Source: Candidatus Bathyarchaeota archaeon
GTDB lineage: Archaea; Thermoproteota; Bathyarchaeia; TCS64
DNA length: 5,749 nt
Direction: 5' to 3'
Assembly: GCA_016867505.1 (NCBI GenBank)
Contig: VGJH01000086.1
Location: 1-5,749 of the forward strand
Every line of letters starts with the position of its first letter. The stretch's first letter is position 1. Shown here in pieces: positions 1 to 5,590 of this stretch. The notes beneath the pieces are model-generated. The model made no database searches, was not told where the DNA came from, and saw only the letters and a program-made list of their open reading frames with translations. A program made the position numbers and the translations under genes.

Positions 1-721
1 CAGTTTTACTGACTCGCTTAGTTTTCAAACGGCTCTCAACAGTCATATTCAAGAAATCAGTGTTGCCACCTATGTTAAGTTGATAAGTAGAGTCAATCTT
101 AACCCCACGATCATAGAATAGTTTTGCTAGAACACGGTGAACAATTGTTGCACCAACCTGGCTTTTAATATCGTCTCCAGCGACTGGTAATCCTTTTTCT
201 TCGAATTTTTTTACCCAAGAAGGCACTGATGCAATAAATTCTGGAATGCAGTTAACGAAAGCGCATCCTGCATCAAGGCTTGCCTGAGCATATAATTCAG
301 TTCCTTTTACGCTTCCTACTGGCAGGTAGTTGATCAGCATATCTGCATCCGAATCGCGTAATACTTGTGCCACATCCACTGGTTTTATGCTCTTGTCTGC
401 GTGAAATGTATCATACATGTGTGGTGCAACACCATCACTTATCGGCCCAGCTGAGACAATGCATCCAGTCTCTGGTACATCACTGAATTTAGCGCAGCAG
501 TTGGGTTCAGCCCAGATGGCTTCAGATAAGTCTTTCCCGATCTTTAGTTTATTTACTTCAAAGGCTGCAACGAATTTTATGTCTCTGATATGGTATTTCC
601 CAAAGTATGCATGCATTACGCCCGGGATGTCCTCGTCTTTTTCTACGTTTTTGTAGAATTCTACTCCCTGAACTAGGGCTGATGCACAGTTTCCGATTCC
701 TGCGATGGCTACTTTTATTAC
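1..721 (-). CDS. ino1: Inositol-3-phosphate synthase (myo-inositol-1-phosphate synthase), C-terminus cut off by window edge
   Basis: Makes 1D-myo-inositol 3-phosphate from glucose 6-phosphate using NAD in the cytoplasm, the first step towards inositol lipids and inositol-based solutes. About 240 residues are present (archaeal/actinobacterial short forms are about 360), so the C-terminal third lies beyond position 1. Counting from the GTA codon at 721: the Rossmann loop GIGNCASALVQG is at residues 8-19, SAGPISDGVAPHM at 90-102, INYLPVGS at 130-137, FVNCIPEF at 155-162, the active-site motif GDDIKSQVGAT with its catalytic lysine at 182-192 (K186), and LNIGGNTDFLNM at 215-226. These match the actinobacterial Ino1 type closely. 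The start is odd. An in-frame TAA (727-725) is followed by ACG, GTA and ATA, and no ATG, GTG or TTG occurs before ATG at 616-614, which would remove the NAD loop. I place the start at GTA (721-719) because a family-like MIKVAIAG N-terminus results and the GGAG-containing motif lies 8 nt upstream; ATA (718-716) is the alternative. It lies 83 nt downstream of mcm on the same strand. The family call is very secure, the start is not. Confidence 0.95.
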
Positions 722-729
722 CGTTTAGA

Positions 730-736
730 CTCCCCC
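730..736 (-). promoter_or_regulatory. Shine-Dalgarno-like motif for ino1
   Basis: The minus strand reads GGGGGAG here, containing the GGAG core complementary to the 16S rRNA 3' end. Spacing is 5 nt to ACG (724), 8 nt to GTA (721) and 11 nt to ATA (718). This favours initiation at GTA. It is the clearest ribosome-binding motif in the window, which suggests that ino1 is translated despite lacking a canonical start codon. Confidence 0.5.
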
Positions 737-746
737 ACTGATGCTG

Positions 747-761
747 GGAATATCATATTCC
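747..761. repeat. Perfect 15-bp palindrome between mcm and ino1, possible operator
   Basis: The plus strand reads GGAATATCATATTCC: 7-bp arms (GGAATAT/ATATTCC) around one central base. It lies 26-40 nt upstream of the proposed ino1 GTA start and 44 nt past the mcm stop. A short symmetric site at that distance would overlap or adjoin a core promoter if ino1 has its own, so a dimeric regulator could bind there. A hairpin with a 1-nt loop is sterically poor, so an RNA terminator is less likely, and no T-run follows on either strand. Function is inference only. Confidence 0.35.
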
Positions 762-804
762 ACCATTATCTTATCCGTTTAAGGGTTTCCACTGGATTAA
801 AGGA

Positions 805-2850
805 TTAGGTTGCCCGCTTATAGTATCCTGGCCTTGGTGAGTAAATTGTGCCATCTCTAATTAGGGTGCTAATTAGTTTAGTCGCTTCGGTTCTGCTTAT
901 TCCATGTTCTTCAGCCAAGATCTCGAAGAGGTCATCATCCTTAACAGGTCCAGTCTTCTCCATTGAAGCCAACGTGCTTAACAGTTTCTGTAACTGTAGC
1001 TGCAGGCTTCTCGGTTTACCCGTGTAGAGGATATCGATATCAACTTGCCCAGTTGTTACATCTATTCCAACCTGTTCTAAGCTACTCTGCATGAGAGTTA
1101 TGACAGCTTCAGCGTCTTCAACCGTCACCTTATCTCTTAAATGAGCACGGGCTCTAGCCTCTGCTAACCTTACAAGGCTCTCAAGCTGGCGAGCAGTTAT
1201 TGCTACCGCTGAAGCCTCGCCACCTTCCATAGAAGCAGTTCTCATTTTAACATAAAAGTCTCTGAAACGGGTAATAACTTCATCAGTGATTGAGGGTCTC
1301 ACCCTTTTAGCATAACTAATATATTTTCTAAGCAGCTGTGGATCGATAGGTGAAGTGACACCTGTTCCAGCATCTTTATGTAATCCCAGAATATGCTCAG
1401 CCATTATAGCGTCTCTATCTGCATCGGGTATGTCTTTTAAGACAAAGATGGCGTCAAATCGACTCAAAATCGTAACTGGCAAATTGATGTTTTGTCCAAT
1501 TGTCTGATACGGATTATACCTGCCTAAAGTTGGATTAGCTGCAGCCAATATGCTGGTTCGAGCATTGAGTGTAGCAACTATTCCACCTTTAGCGATTGGA
1601 ACAATCTGCTGCTCCATTGCTGGGTGTATCGCACCACGGTCCTCTTCCTTCATTTTATCAATTTCATCGATGCAGCAGATTCCTTTATCCGCAAGGACAA
1701 GTGCTCCAGCTTCCAAAATGAAGTTGCCTGTGCCACCCTCTTTAACAACTGCTGCTGTAAGACCTGCGGCTGTGGAACCTCTTCCAGTGGTCAATAATCC
1801 TCTTGGCGCAATCTTTGCAGCGAACTGTAACAACTGGCTTTTTCCTGTTCCGGGGTCACCTACAAGCAATACATTGATGTCTCCACGAATTTTTACATCT
1901 GGAAGATCTTTCCCGACTCCTCCAAGTAGGAGGTATAGGATGGATTCTTTGATGTTTTCATATCCATAGATGCTGGGAGCCATCGATTGTAGGAGTCGCC
2001 TGTGAATCCACGGATCTGCTGCAATCTCCTTGATTGCTGCTTCATCTTCAGGTGAGATCTCCATCAACTCCATTTCACGTCCACTCACCTCGATGTTGTT
2101 ACACTCCATCACCATGTCAAATATTCTGAGTGGCCCACCTCTACCATATCTTTGAATAAGATCAACCCAGCCAATGATTGTGATTCTGTCACCAGGCCTT
2201 GCAGTGTCAACCAGATCATCTTTCAGATCAACGTTAAGAGAGCGGGGAAGCTGCCCTGGGGGGAGATCCTCGGGCCTTTCCTGAATTGTTACCCTCTGCG
2301 AATCAATGAAAACTGATTCTTTGGGTACAATGTCAAAACCTCTCTTATTGTCACAGCTTTCACATTTTGCTGGAGTTTTCAGTGTCTCACCATCCTGAAT
2401 GACGTAGACGAGTTCTCCACAAGCAGGGCACTTGAAAACGGCTTTAACAATTAGGGGAGTAACGGCTGAGGCTCGAACAATTATTCCGTGGACAAGAACA
2501 AGTTTACTGATATGTTCTGAGCCAATCTTTCTAAGAGGTGTCTCTGAGGGTAATGCCCTAATTCGGATATGTATATCCTTATGTGTTTCGGCATAAATCG
2601 GGTCTTTTAGTTTAAGTTTCGCTGAGACAACGTTACTGAAGTCAACGAATAGTTTCTCAGGTTCCATCAGTATGTTCGTTGCCAATTCCATATCGAAAGA
2701 ATAAAGATCGTTAAATTCAACAATTAGTGATTTACTGTCTTTGACAGCGAGTTCAGAAATTGCTTGATCATATTTTAAGTTACCATTAGAGTCTCTGAAA
2801 TCTTCGATGAAACGTGTGAATACTTCCTCATAAGATGCGAGCTTAGCCAA
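805..2850 (-). CDS. mcm: MCM replicative DNA helicase
   Basis: The hexameric ATP-driven motor of the archaeal replication fork, which unwinds DNA 3'-5' with GINS and GAN/Cdc45-like partners. The 681 residues are full length. The N-terminal domain (about 1-260) carries a C4 zinc site (C141, C144, C163, C166) and the typical PEDLPPGQLPR and ARPGDR segments at 193-203 and 217-222. The AAA+ core has Walker A GDPGTGKS (331-338), Walker B CCIDEID (392-398), the presensor-1 hairpin with K421, sensor 1 N439, arginine finger R464 in LSRFD, and sensor 2 R554. A winged-helix domain occupies about 610-681. No intein interrupts the Walker motifs. One oddity is IHPAMEQQ at 408-415, where the family normally has IHEAMEQQ. 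The start is TTG (2850-2848), immediately after the gins23 stop TAA (2853-2851). No other plausible start precedes the conserved N-terminus, and only a weak GGGGG stretch lies about 10 nt upstream. Zero spacing suggests translational coupling with gins23. Confidence 0.98.
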   Translation of the reverse strand: MAKLASYEEVFTRFIEDFRDSNGNLKYDQAISELAVKDSKSLIVEFNDLYSFDMELATNILMEPEKLFVDFSNVVSAKLKLKDPIYAETHKDIHIRIRALPSETPLRKIGSEHISKLVLVHGIIVRASAVTPLIVKAVFKCPACGELVYVIQDGETLKTPAKCESCDNKRGFDIVPKESVFIDSQRVTIQERPEDLPPGQLPRSLNVDLKDDLVDTARPGDRITIIGWVDLIQRYGRGGPLRIFDMVMECNNIEVSGREMELMEISPEDEAAIKEIAADPWIHRRLLQSMAPSIYGYENIKESILYLLLGGVGKDLPDVKIRGDINVLLVGDPGTGKSQLLQFAAKIAPRGLLTTGRGSTAAGLTAAVVKEGGTGNFILEAGALVLADKGICCIDEIDKMKEEDRGAIHPAMEQQIVPIAKGGIVATLNARTSILAAANPTLGRYNPYQTIGQNINLPVTILSRFDAIFVLKDIPDADRDAIMAEHILGLHKDAGTGVTSPIDPQLLRKYISYAKRVRPSITDEVITRFRDFYVKMRTASMEGGEASAVAITARQLESLVRLAEARARAHLRDKVTVEDAEAVITLMQSSLEQVGIDVTTGQVDIDILYTGKPRSLQLQLQKLLSTLASMEKTGPVKDDDLFEILAEEHGISRTEATKLISTLIRDGTIYSPRPGYYKRAT

Positions 2851-3387
2851 TTATTTTGCCCCCAGTTTACGCATCTCTTCACGCCAGTCCTTGATAAGCG
2901 ATTCTAATTCTTCATAAAGTCTGATTTCTTCTGGTTGCAGGGTTTTTGGAGTAGAAGATGCTTCAGCTGCAGCCATCCGGACAAGCTTACCAATTCTACT
3001 CTCCAGAATATCCCGGTAACGAGCTTGAATCCTATTCAATTGATCTTGCTTCGCTTTATTCTCCTCAATATTCTTTGAAGTCTGATCCAAACTCACATAT
3101 GCACGTGAATAGAAGGTGGCAGGCAACACAGTTAATGGACCAGTGGGATTGAATCGCTCCTTGAAATGAACCTGAGTCCACTCATCATTCGTTACACCCT
3201 CATCAACAAGCTTCGCTAAACCAGCATCTACAAGGATTTTAGCTAACCAATAGGGTAAAACAAATTCTCGACGCTCCTCAACCTCATCAATTGTTATGCC
3301 AGGAGTTTCAATTTTAGGTACCTTCCTAATGGCTACAACTTTAGTTGGCGTATTCTCGTATTCAATTAAATCAGTGTAAGGAGCCAA
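2851..3387 (-). CDS. gins23: GINS complex subunit, Gins23 type
   Basis: A structural subunit of the archaeal GINS tetramer, which bridges MCM and the Cdc45/GAN-like protein at the replication fork. The 178 residues fit the family. Domain order identifies the type. A small beta-rich B domain comes first (about 14-62; the most recognisable stretch is EFVLPYWLAKILVDAGLAKL at 41-60), followed by a long helical A domain (about 68-178) rich in charged residues. B-then-A order is the Gins23 arrangement, whereas Gins51/15 has the reverse. Position supports this: it abuts mcm with no gap, as gins23 and mcm do in Sulfolobus. The start is TTG (3387-3385). An in-frame stop lies upstream at 3426-3424, and no other ATG, GTG or TTG intervenes, so this is the only canonical choice. 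No good Shine-Dalgarno motif is visible. GINS sequences diverge quickly, so the family assignment rests on both pattern and context. Confidence 0.87.
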   Translation of the reverse strand: MAPYTDLIEYENTPTKVVAIRKVPKIETPGITIDEVEERREFVLPYWLAKILVDAGLAKLVDEGVTNDEWTQVHFKERFNPTGPLTVLPATFYSRAYVSLDQTSKNIEENKAKQDQLNRIQARYRDILESRIGKLVRMAAAEASSTPKTLQPEEIRLYEELESLIKDWREEMRKLGAK

Positions 3388-3422
3388 AATGGATCGCTTC
3401 TGGAAAAATACTTCTCTACAAG

Positions 3423-3429
3423 TCTATAA
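3423..3429 (-). promoter_or_regulatory. Candidate TATA box for the gins23-mcm transcript
   Basis: The minus strand reads TTATAGA here. With archaeal TATA boxes centred about 26 nt before the start site, transcription would begin near position 3400, leaving a leader of about a dozen bases before the gins23 TTG. This competes with the element at 3475-3482, which on this strand would give a leader of about 65 nt. Confidence 0.35.
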
Positions 3430-3474
3430 CATTATTCCGTTATCAAATGAGACTAATCAATACTAAATGTCACC

Positions 3475-3482
3475 TTTAAAAA
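3475..3482 (+). promoter_or_regulatory. TATA box of the ogg gene, potentially bidirectional
   Basis: TTTAAAAA is centred about 24 nt before the first ATG (3502) and about 27 nt before the second (3505). Transcription would therefore start at or next to the start codon, giving a leaderless mRNA. This agrees with the absence of a Shine-Dalgarno motif before ogg. On the minus strand the same bases read TTTTTAAA, also an acceptable archaeal TATA box, so it could additionally drive gins23-mcm with a longer leader. Confidence 0.6.
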
Positions 3483-3501
3483 GAGAAGCATTTCATTTTG
3501 T

Positions 3502-4161
3502 ATGATGCCAAACTCTTCAACAGGTATGAAAAATTTAGTGGAAGTCGTGAAAAAGATTGAGTCTGACCCAATTATTCGTAGAAAGGTTGAGCATAGGATC
3601 TTAGAGTTTAAAGCAGTTCAAAATGCTGGTTCTGATAAATGGTTTGAGGAGCTTGTATTTTGCTTACTTACAGCAAATTATAGTGCAAAGGGTGCTTTGA
3701 GTTGCATCTTAGCGCTTGATAAAAAAGATGCTTTACAAACGGGTGGCGTTGAGGAGGTTAAAGCGTGTCTAATGCATCGACACCGTTTCCCAAAGAAGAG
3801 AGCTGAGTTTATTGTTAAAGCAAGATTGTACAGAGAGAGTTTGAAGAAAGTTATTCAGAGCCAGATTTCTTCTCAGGCTGCTAGGGTTTGGCTTGTTGAA
3901 AATATTTTGGGTTTAGGTATGAAGGAGGCAAGCCATTTTCTGCGTAATGTTGGTTATCTAGATTTAGCCATCATCGATAAACATATTCTCACTCATATGG
4001 TTGAGCAGAGGCTCATCACTGAGCGACCAAAATCTATTACCAAGAAAAAGTATCTTGAATACGAATCTCTCCTCAGTCAGGTAGCTAAAAAATTAGATAT
4101 GCCATTAGGCAAAATGGATCTCTACTTATGGGCAAATAAGAGTGGCGAAGTAATAAAGTAG
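3502..4161 (+). CDS. ogg: 8-oxoguanine DNA glycosylase/AP lyase, Ogg2 family
   Basis: A bifunctional base-excision-repair enzyme that removes 8-oxoguanine and then cuts the DNA strand at the abasic site. It belongs to the helix-hairpin-helix glycosylases of the Ogg2 type known from Methanocaldococcus and Sulfolobus. The 219 residues are full length. Visible family marks are CLLTANYSAKGAL (54-66), HRFPKKRAEFIVKAR (94-108), the HhH segment LGLGMKEASHFLRNVG (136-151) with catalytic K141, and LAIIDKHIL (155-163) with catalytic D159. The protein ends in lysine (K219); in characterised Ogg2 enzymes a C-terminal lysine helps to distinguish 8-oxoguanine from guanine, so the intact end argues for a working enzyme. 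The start is the double ATG at 3502/3505; TATA spacing fits either, and the transcript is probably leaderless. It is divergent from the gins23-mcm block and followed after 26 nt by the recombinase gene, which has clearly different base composition. Confidence 0.95.
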   Translation: MMPNSSTGMKNLVEVVKKIESDPIIRRKVEHRILEFKAVQNAGSDKWFEELVFCLLTANYSAKGALSCILALDKKDALQTGGVEEVKACLMHRHRFPKKRAEFIVKARLYRESLKKVIQSQISSQAARVWLVENILGLGMKEASHFLRNVGYLDLAIIDKHILTHMVEQRLITERPKSITKKKYLEYESLLSQVAKKLDMPLGKMDLYLWANKSGEVIK

Positions 4162-4162
4162 G

Positions 4163-4173
4163 ATATAATATAT
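4163..4173 (+). promoter_or_regulatory. Candidate TATA box for the recombinase gene
   Basis: An A/T-only run (ATATAATATAT) begins two bases after the ogg stop codon. Its centre is 20 nt before the ATG at 4188 and 44 nt before the in-frame ATG at 4212. Transcription would start close to, or slightly beyond, 4188. This leaves open a short-leader or leaderless message, or initiation at the second methionine (residue 9). No Shine-Dalgarno motif precedes 4188. Confidence 0.45.
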
Positions 4174-4187
4174 CAAAACGGTAATAA

Positions 4188-5483
4188 ATGAGGACTACAA
4201 ATAGTGAAATAATGACTATTGAAGAATACCTTACAGTAAATAAATGGCTTGAAAGATTAAGCCCCAGCACTCAAAGACTAAACAAAGACTCAATTAAACG
4301 ATTTATTAAATGGCTATCAATTTACGGTGGTGAATTCAAGAATTATACACCAGATGACTTAATTGAATACCAAAAAAATGCAAACAATGGAAACAAATTC
4401 AATATCCTAGATTATATAGAAAAATACGTTAGCAATGTAAACGGAACAACAAGTTATAAAAAGAACATATACAATCAACTCAGAAGCTTTTTTTTACATA
4501 ATCGAACTGAATTACCGAAAGATCCCTCTTTTAAAATTCGTGGAAATAGAGAAAAAATTCAGGGTATTCTTAAAATTGAAGAAATTCGAGACTTAATTCT
4601 AAGCAGTAGCTTAATGTACCAATCAGTTTTTATGGCCATGTTTAGTGCTGGTCTCGGATCAGAAGAACTAGTATATTGGAGTAATAACGGATGGGATAAA
4701 CTTAAAAAAGACATTGAAAACGAAGAAAAGATAATCAGCATAAAATTACCTGGTCGAAAAGGTAGAAAAAATGAAGCTCCCTTTTTCTCCTATTTAGGAG
4801 GAGACGCATTAGAGAAGCTTAATGGATGGGCTAATATTAGACCTATTAATTCTAAATCAATTTTTATTGATCAACATGGTAACCCACTCACTAAAAAAGG
4901 ATTATACATGTATTGGTTTAGACACCTAAACAAATTAGGATACTCTGAAAGACAATTTAAAAGAACTGGTAGAGCTCCACATGAACTTAGAGACTGTTTT
5001 AGATCTCAATGGGCTAAGTCTGGTGCAAATTCTGATATTGCAGAATCAATGATGGGGCACGTTGTTGATCCATTAGGATACAATAAAGCTTACTTAGATC
5101 AAGATTTTGCTAAGAAAGAATATCGTAAAGCTTTACCATTCCTAAACATTTTCTCAAGTAATAGACCCTATGGTCAAGTTTCTGAAGAGATTGTAAATGA
5201 TTTACAAGAACAAATTTTTGAATTAAAACAATTTCAAACCAACATTATGAATATTTTAATGAATAATAAGGACTCTGCACTTGAATCTGTCTTTTCTAAT
5301 TTAGAACGTAATAAATTCAATATTACAGAAAGAAATGTTGAGTCATCACTAAATGCAACAGCTCTTGAAAAAGGAATTAGTATTGATGAAACTAAGAAAC
5401 AATTAATTAAAAATGCTGAAGATTTTCTCGAAAAAGCTAATAAAAATATTACTAAACTCAAACTTATTAAAAACAAGGAATGA
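4188..5483 (+). CDS. Tyrosine recombinase/integrase (archaeal) with helical C-terminal extension
   Basis: Probably cuts and rejoins DNA at specific sites to integrate or excise a mobile element. Of 431 residues, about 10-110 look like an N-terminal SAM-like DNA-binding domain and about 125-320 like the catalytic domain. Catalytic elements are a strand lysine in GRKGRK (K191 or K194), HELR (H265, R268), MMGH (H291), and a nucleophilic tyrosine at Y298 in GYNKAY, with Y302 as an alternative. The first catalytic arginine is expected at the third position of GLR-SEL, but here the motif is GLGSEEL, with G157. Either this archaeal subfamily uses another residue or activity is reduced. After the catalytic domain about 110 residues continue, with charged heptad-like stretches near 332-360 and 400-425 that suggest a coiled coil. 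Base use is far more AT-rich than in mcm or ogg, a sign of transfer. The start at ATG 4188 is chosen for proximity to ogg; ATG 4212 (residue 9) is possible. The family is secure; activity and att sites are not. Confidence 0.87.
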   Translation: MRTTNSEIMTIEEYLTVNKWLERLSPSTQRLNKDSIKRFIKWLSIYGGEFKNYTPDDLIEYQKNANNGNKFNILDYIEKYVSNVNGTTSYKKNIYNQLRSFFLHNRTELPKDPSFKIRGNREKIQGILKIEEIRDLILSSSLMYQSVFMAMFSAGLGSEELVYWSNNGWDKLKKDIENEEKIISIKLPGRKGRKNEAPFFSYLGGDALEKLNGWANIRPINSKSIFIDQHGNPLTKKGLYMYWFRHLNKLGYSERQFKRTGRAPHELRDCFRSQWAKSGANSDIAESMMGHVVDPLGYNKAYLDQDFAKKEYRKALPFLNIFSSNRPYGQVSEEIVNDLQEQIFELKQFQTNIMNILMNNKDSALESVFSNLERNKFNITERNVESSLNATALEKGISIDETKKQLIKNAEDFLEKANKNITKLKLIKNKE

Positions 5484-5488
5484 CATAA

Positions 5489-5519
5489 TTTTTCAGACCA
5501 GCCCTATCATTTTTCTTTT
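5489..5519 (+). terminator. T-rich archaeal-type terminator after the recombinase
   Basis: Two plus-strand T-tracts follow the stop codon at 5481-5483: T5 at 5489-5493, and T5-C-T4 at 5510-5519. A further T6 lies at 5545-5550. Archaeal RNA polymerase stops at oligo-T without needing a hairpin, and none is evident. The setting between two converging genes fits a terminator. Confidence 0.45.
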
Positions 5520-5590
5520 AACATATCCATGCAATTCCCAAATATTTTTTCCATAATTTGACATATATTAATTATAGTATATTGAATAAC

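Noticed and set aside
417..656. 79-codon open frame on the plus strand
   Set aside because: It lies antisense to the strongly conserved Ino1 coding sequence, and its translation resembles no family I know.
718..738. Ribosomal frameshift from a GTG at 738-736 into the ino1 frame
   Set aside because: GTG opens a six-codon frame ending in TAA (720-718). A -1 shift would be needed, but there is no slippery heptamer or downstream structure.
1550..1969. 139-codon open frame on the plus strand
   Set aside because: Antisense to the MCM ATPase core including Walker A and B. It is open because of codon bias in mcm and has an implausible Ser/Pro/Ala composition.
2958..3152. 64-codon plus-strand frame
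   Set aside because: Antisense to the helical domain of gins23, with no independent support.
3388..3501. tRNA or small RNA gene in the divergent region
   Set aside because: No cloverleaf, T-loop GTTCRA motif or conserved RNA pattern is present. The bases are explained by two promoters.
4085..4270. 61-codon minus-strand frame rich in hydrophobic residues, resembling a small membrane protein
   Set aside because: It overlaps the conserved C-terminus of ogg and the start of the recombinase. The hydrophobic look comes from reading AT-rich, lysine-rich codons on the opposite strand.
4488..4495. Run of eight T bases inside the recombinase gene as a frameshift or terminator signal
   Set aside because: It reads in frame as Phe-Phe-Leu and the protein continues with all later motifs. 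Such runs are expected in AT-rich genes.
4559..4741. 60-codon minus-strand frame
   Set aside because: Antisense to the recombinase catalytic domain, with no motif and no ribosome-binding site.
5234..5476. 80-codon minus-strand frame that looks like a hydrophobic peptide
   Set aside because: Antisense to the Lys/Glu/Asn-rich tail of the recombinase; hydrophobic codons arise as its complement.
5484..5590. CRISPR array, tRNA attachment site or terminal inverted repeat after the recombinase
   Set aside because: The stretch is AT-rich without repeated units or tRNA-like sequence; only T-tracts and weak AT symmetry are seen.
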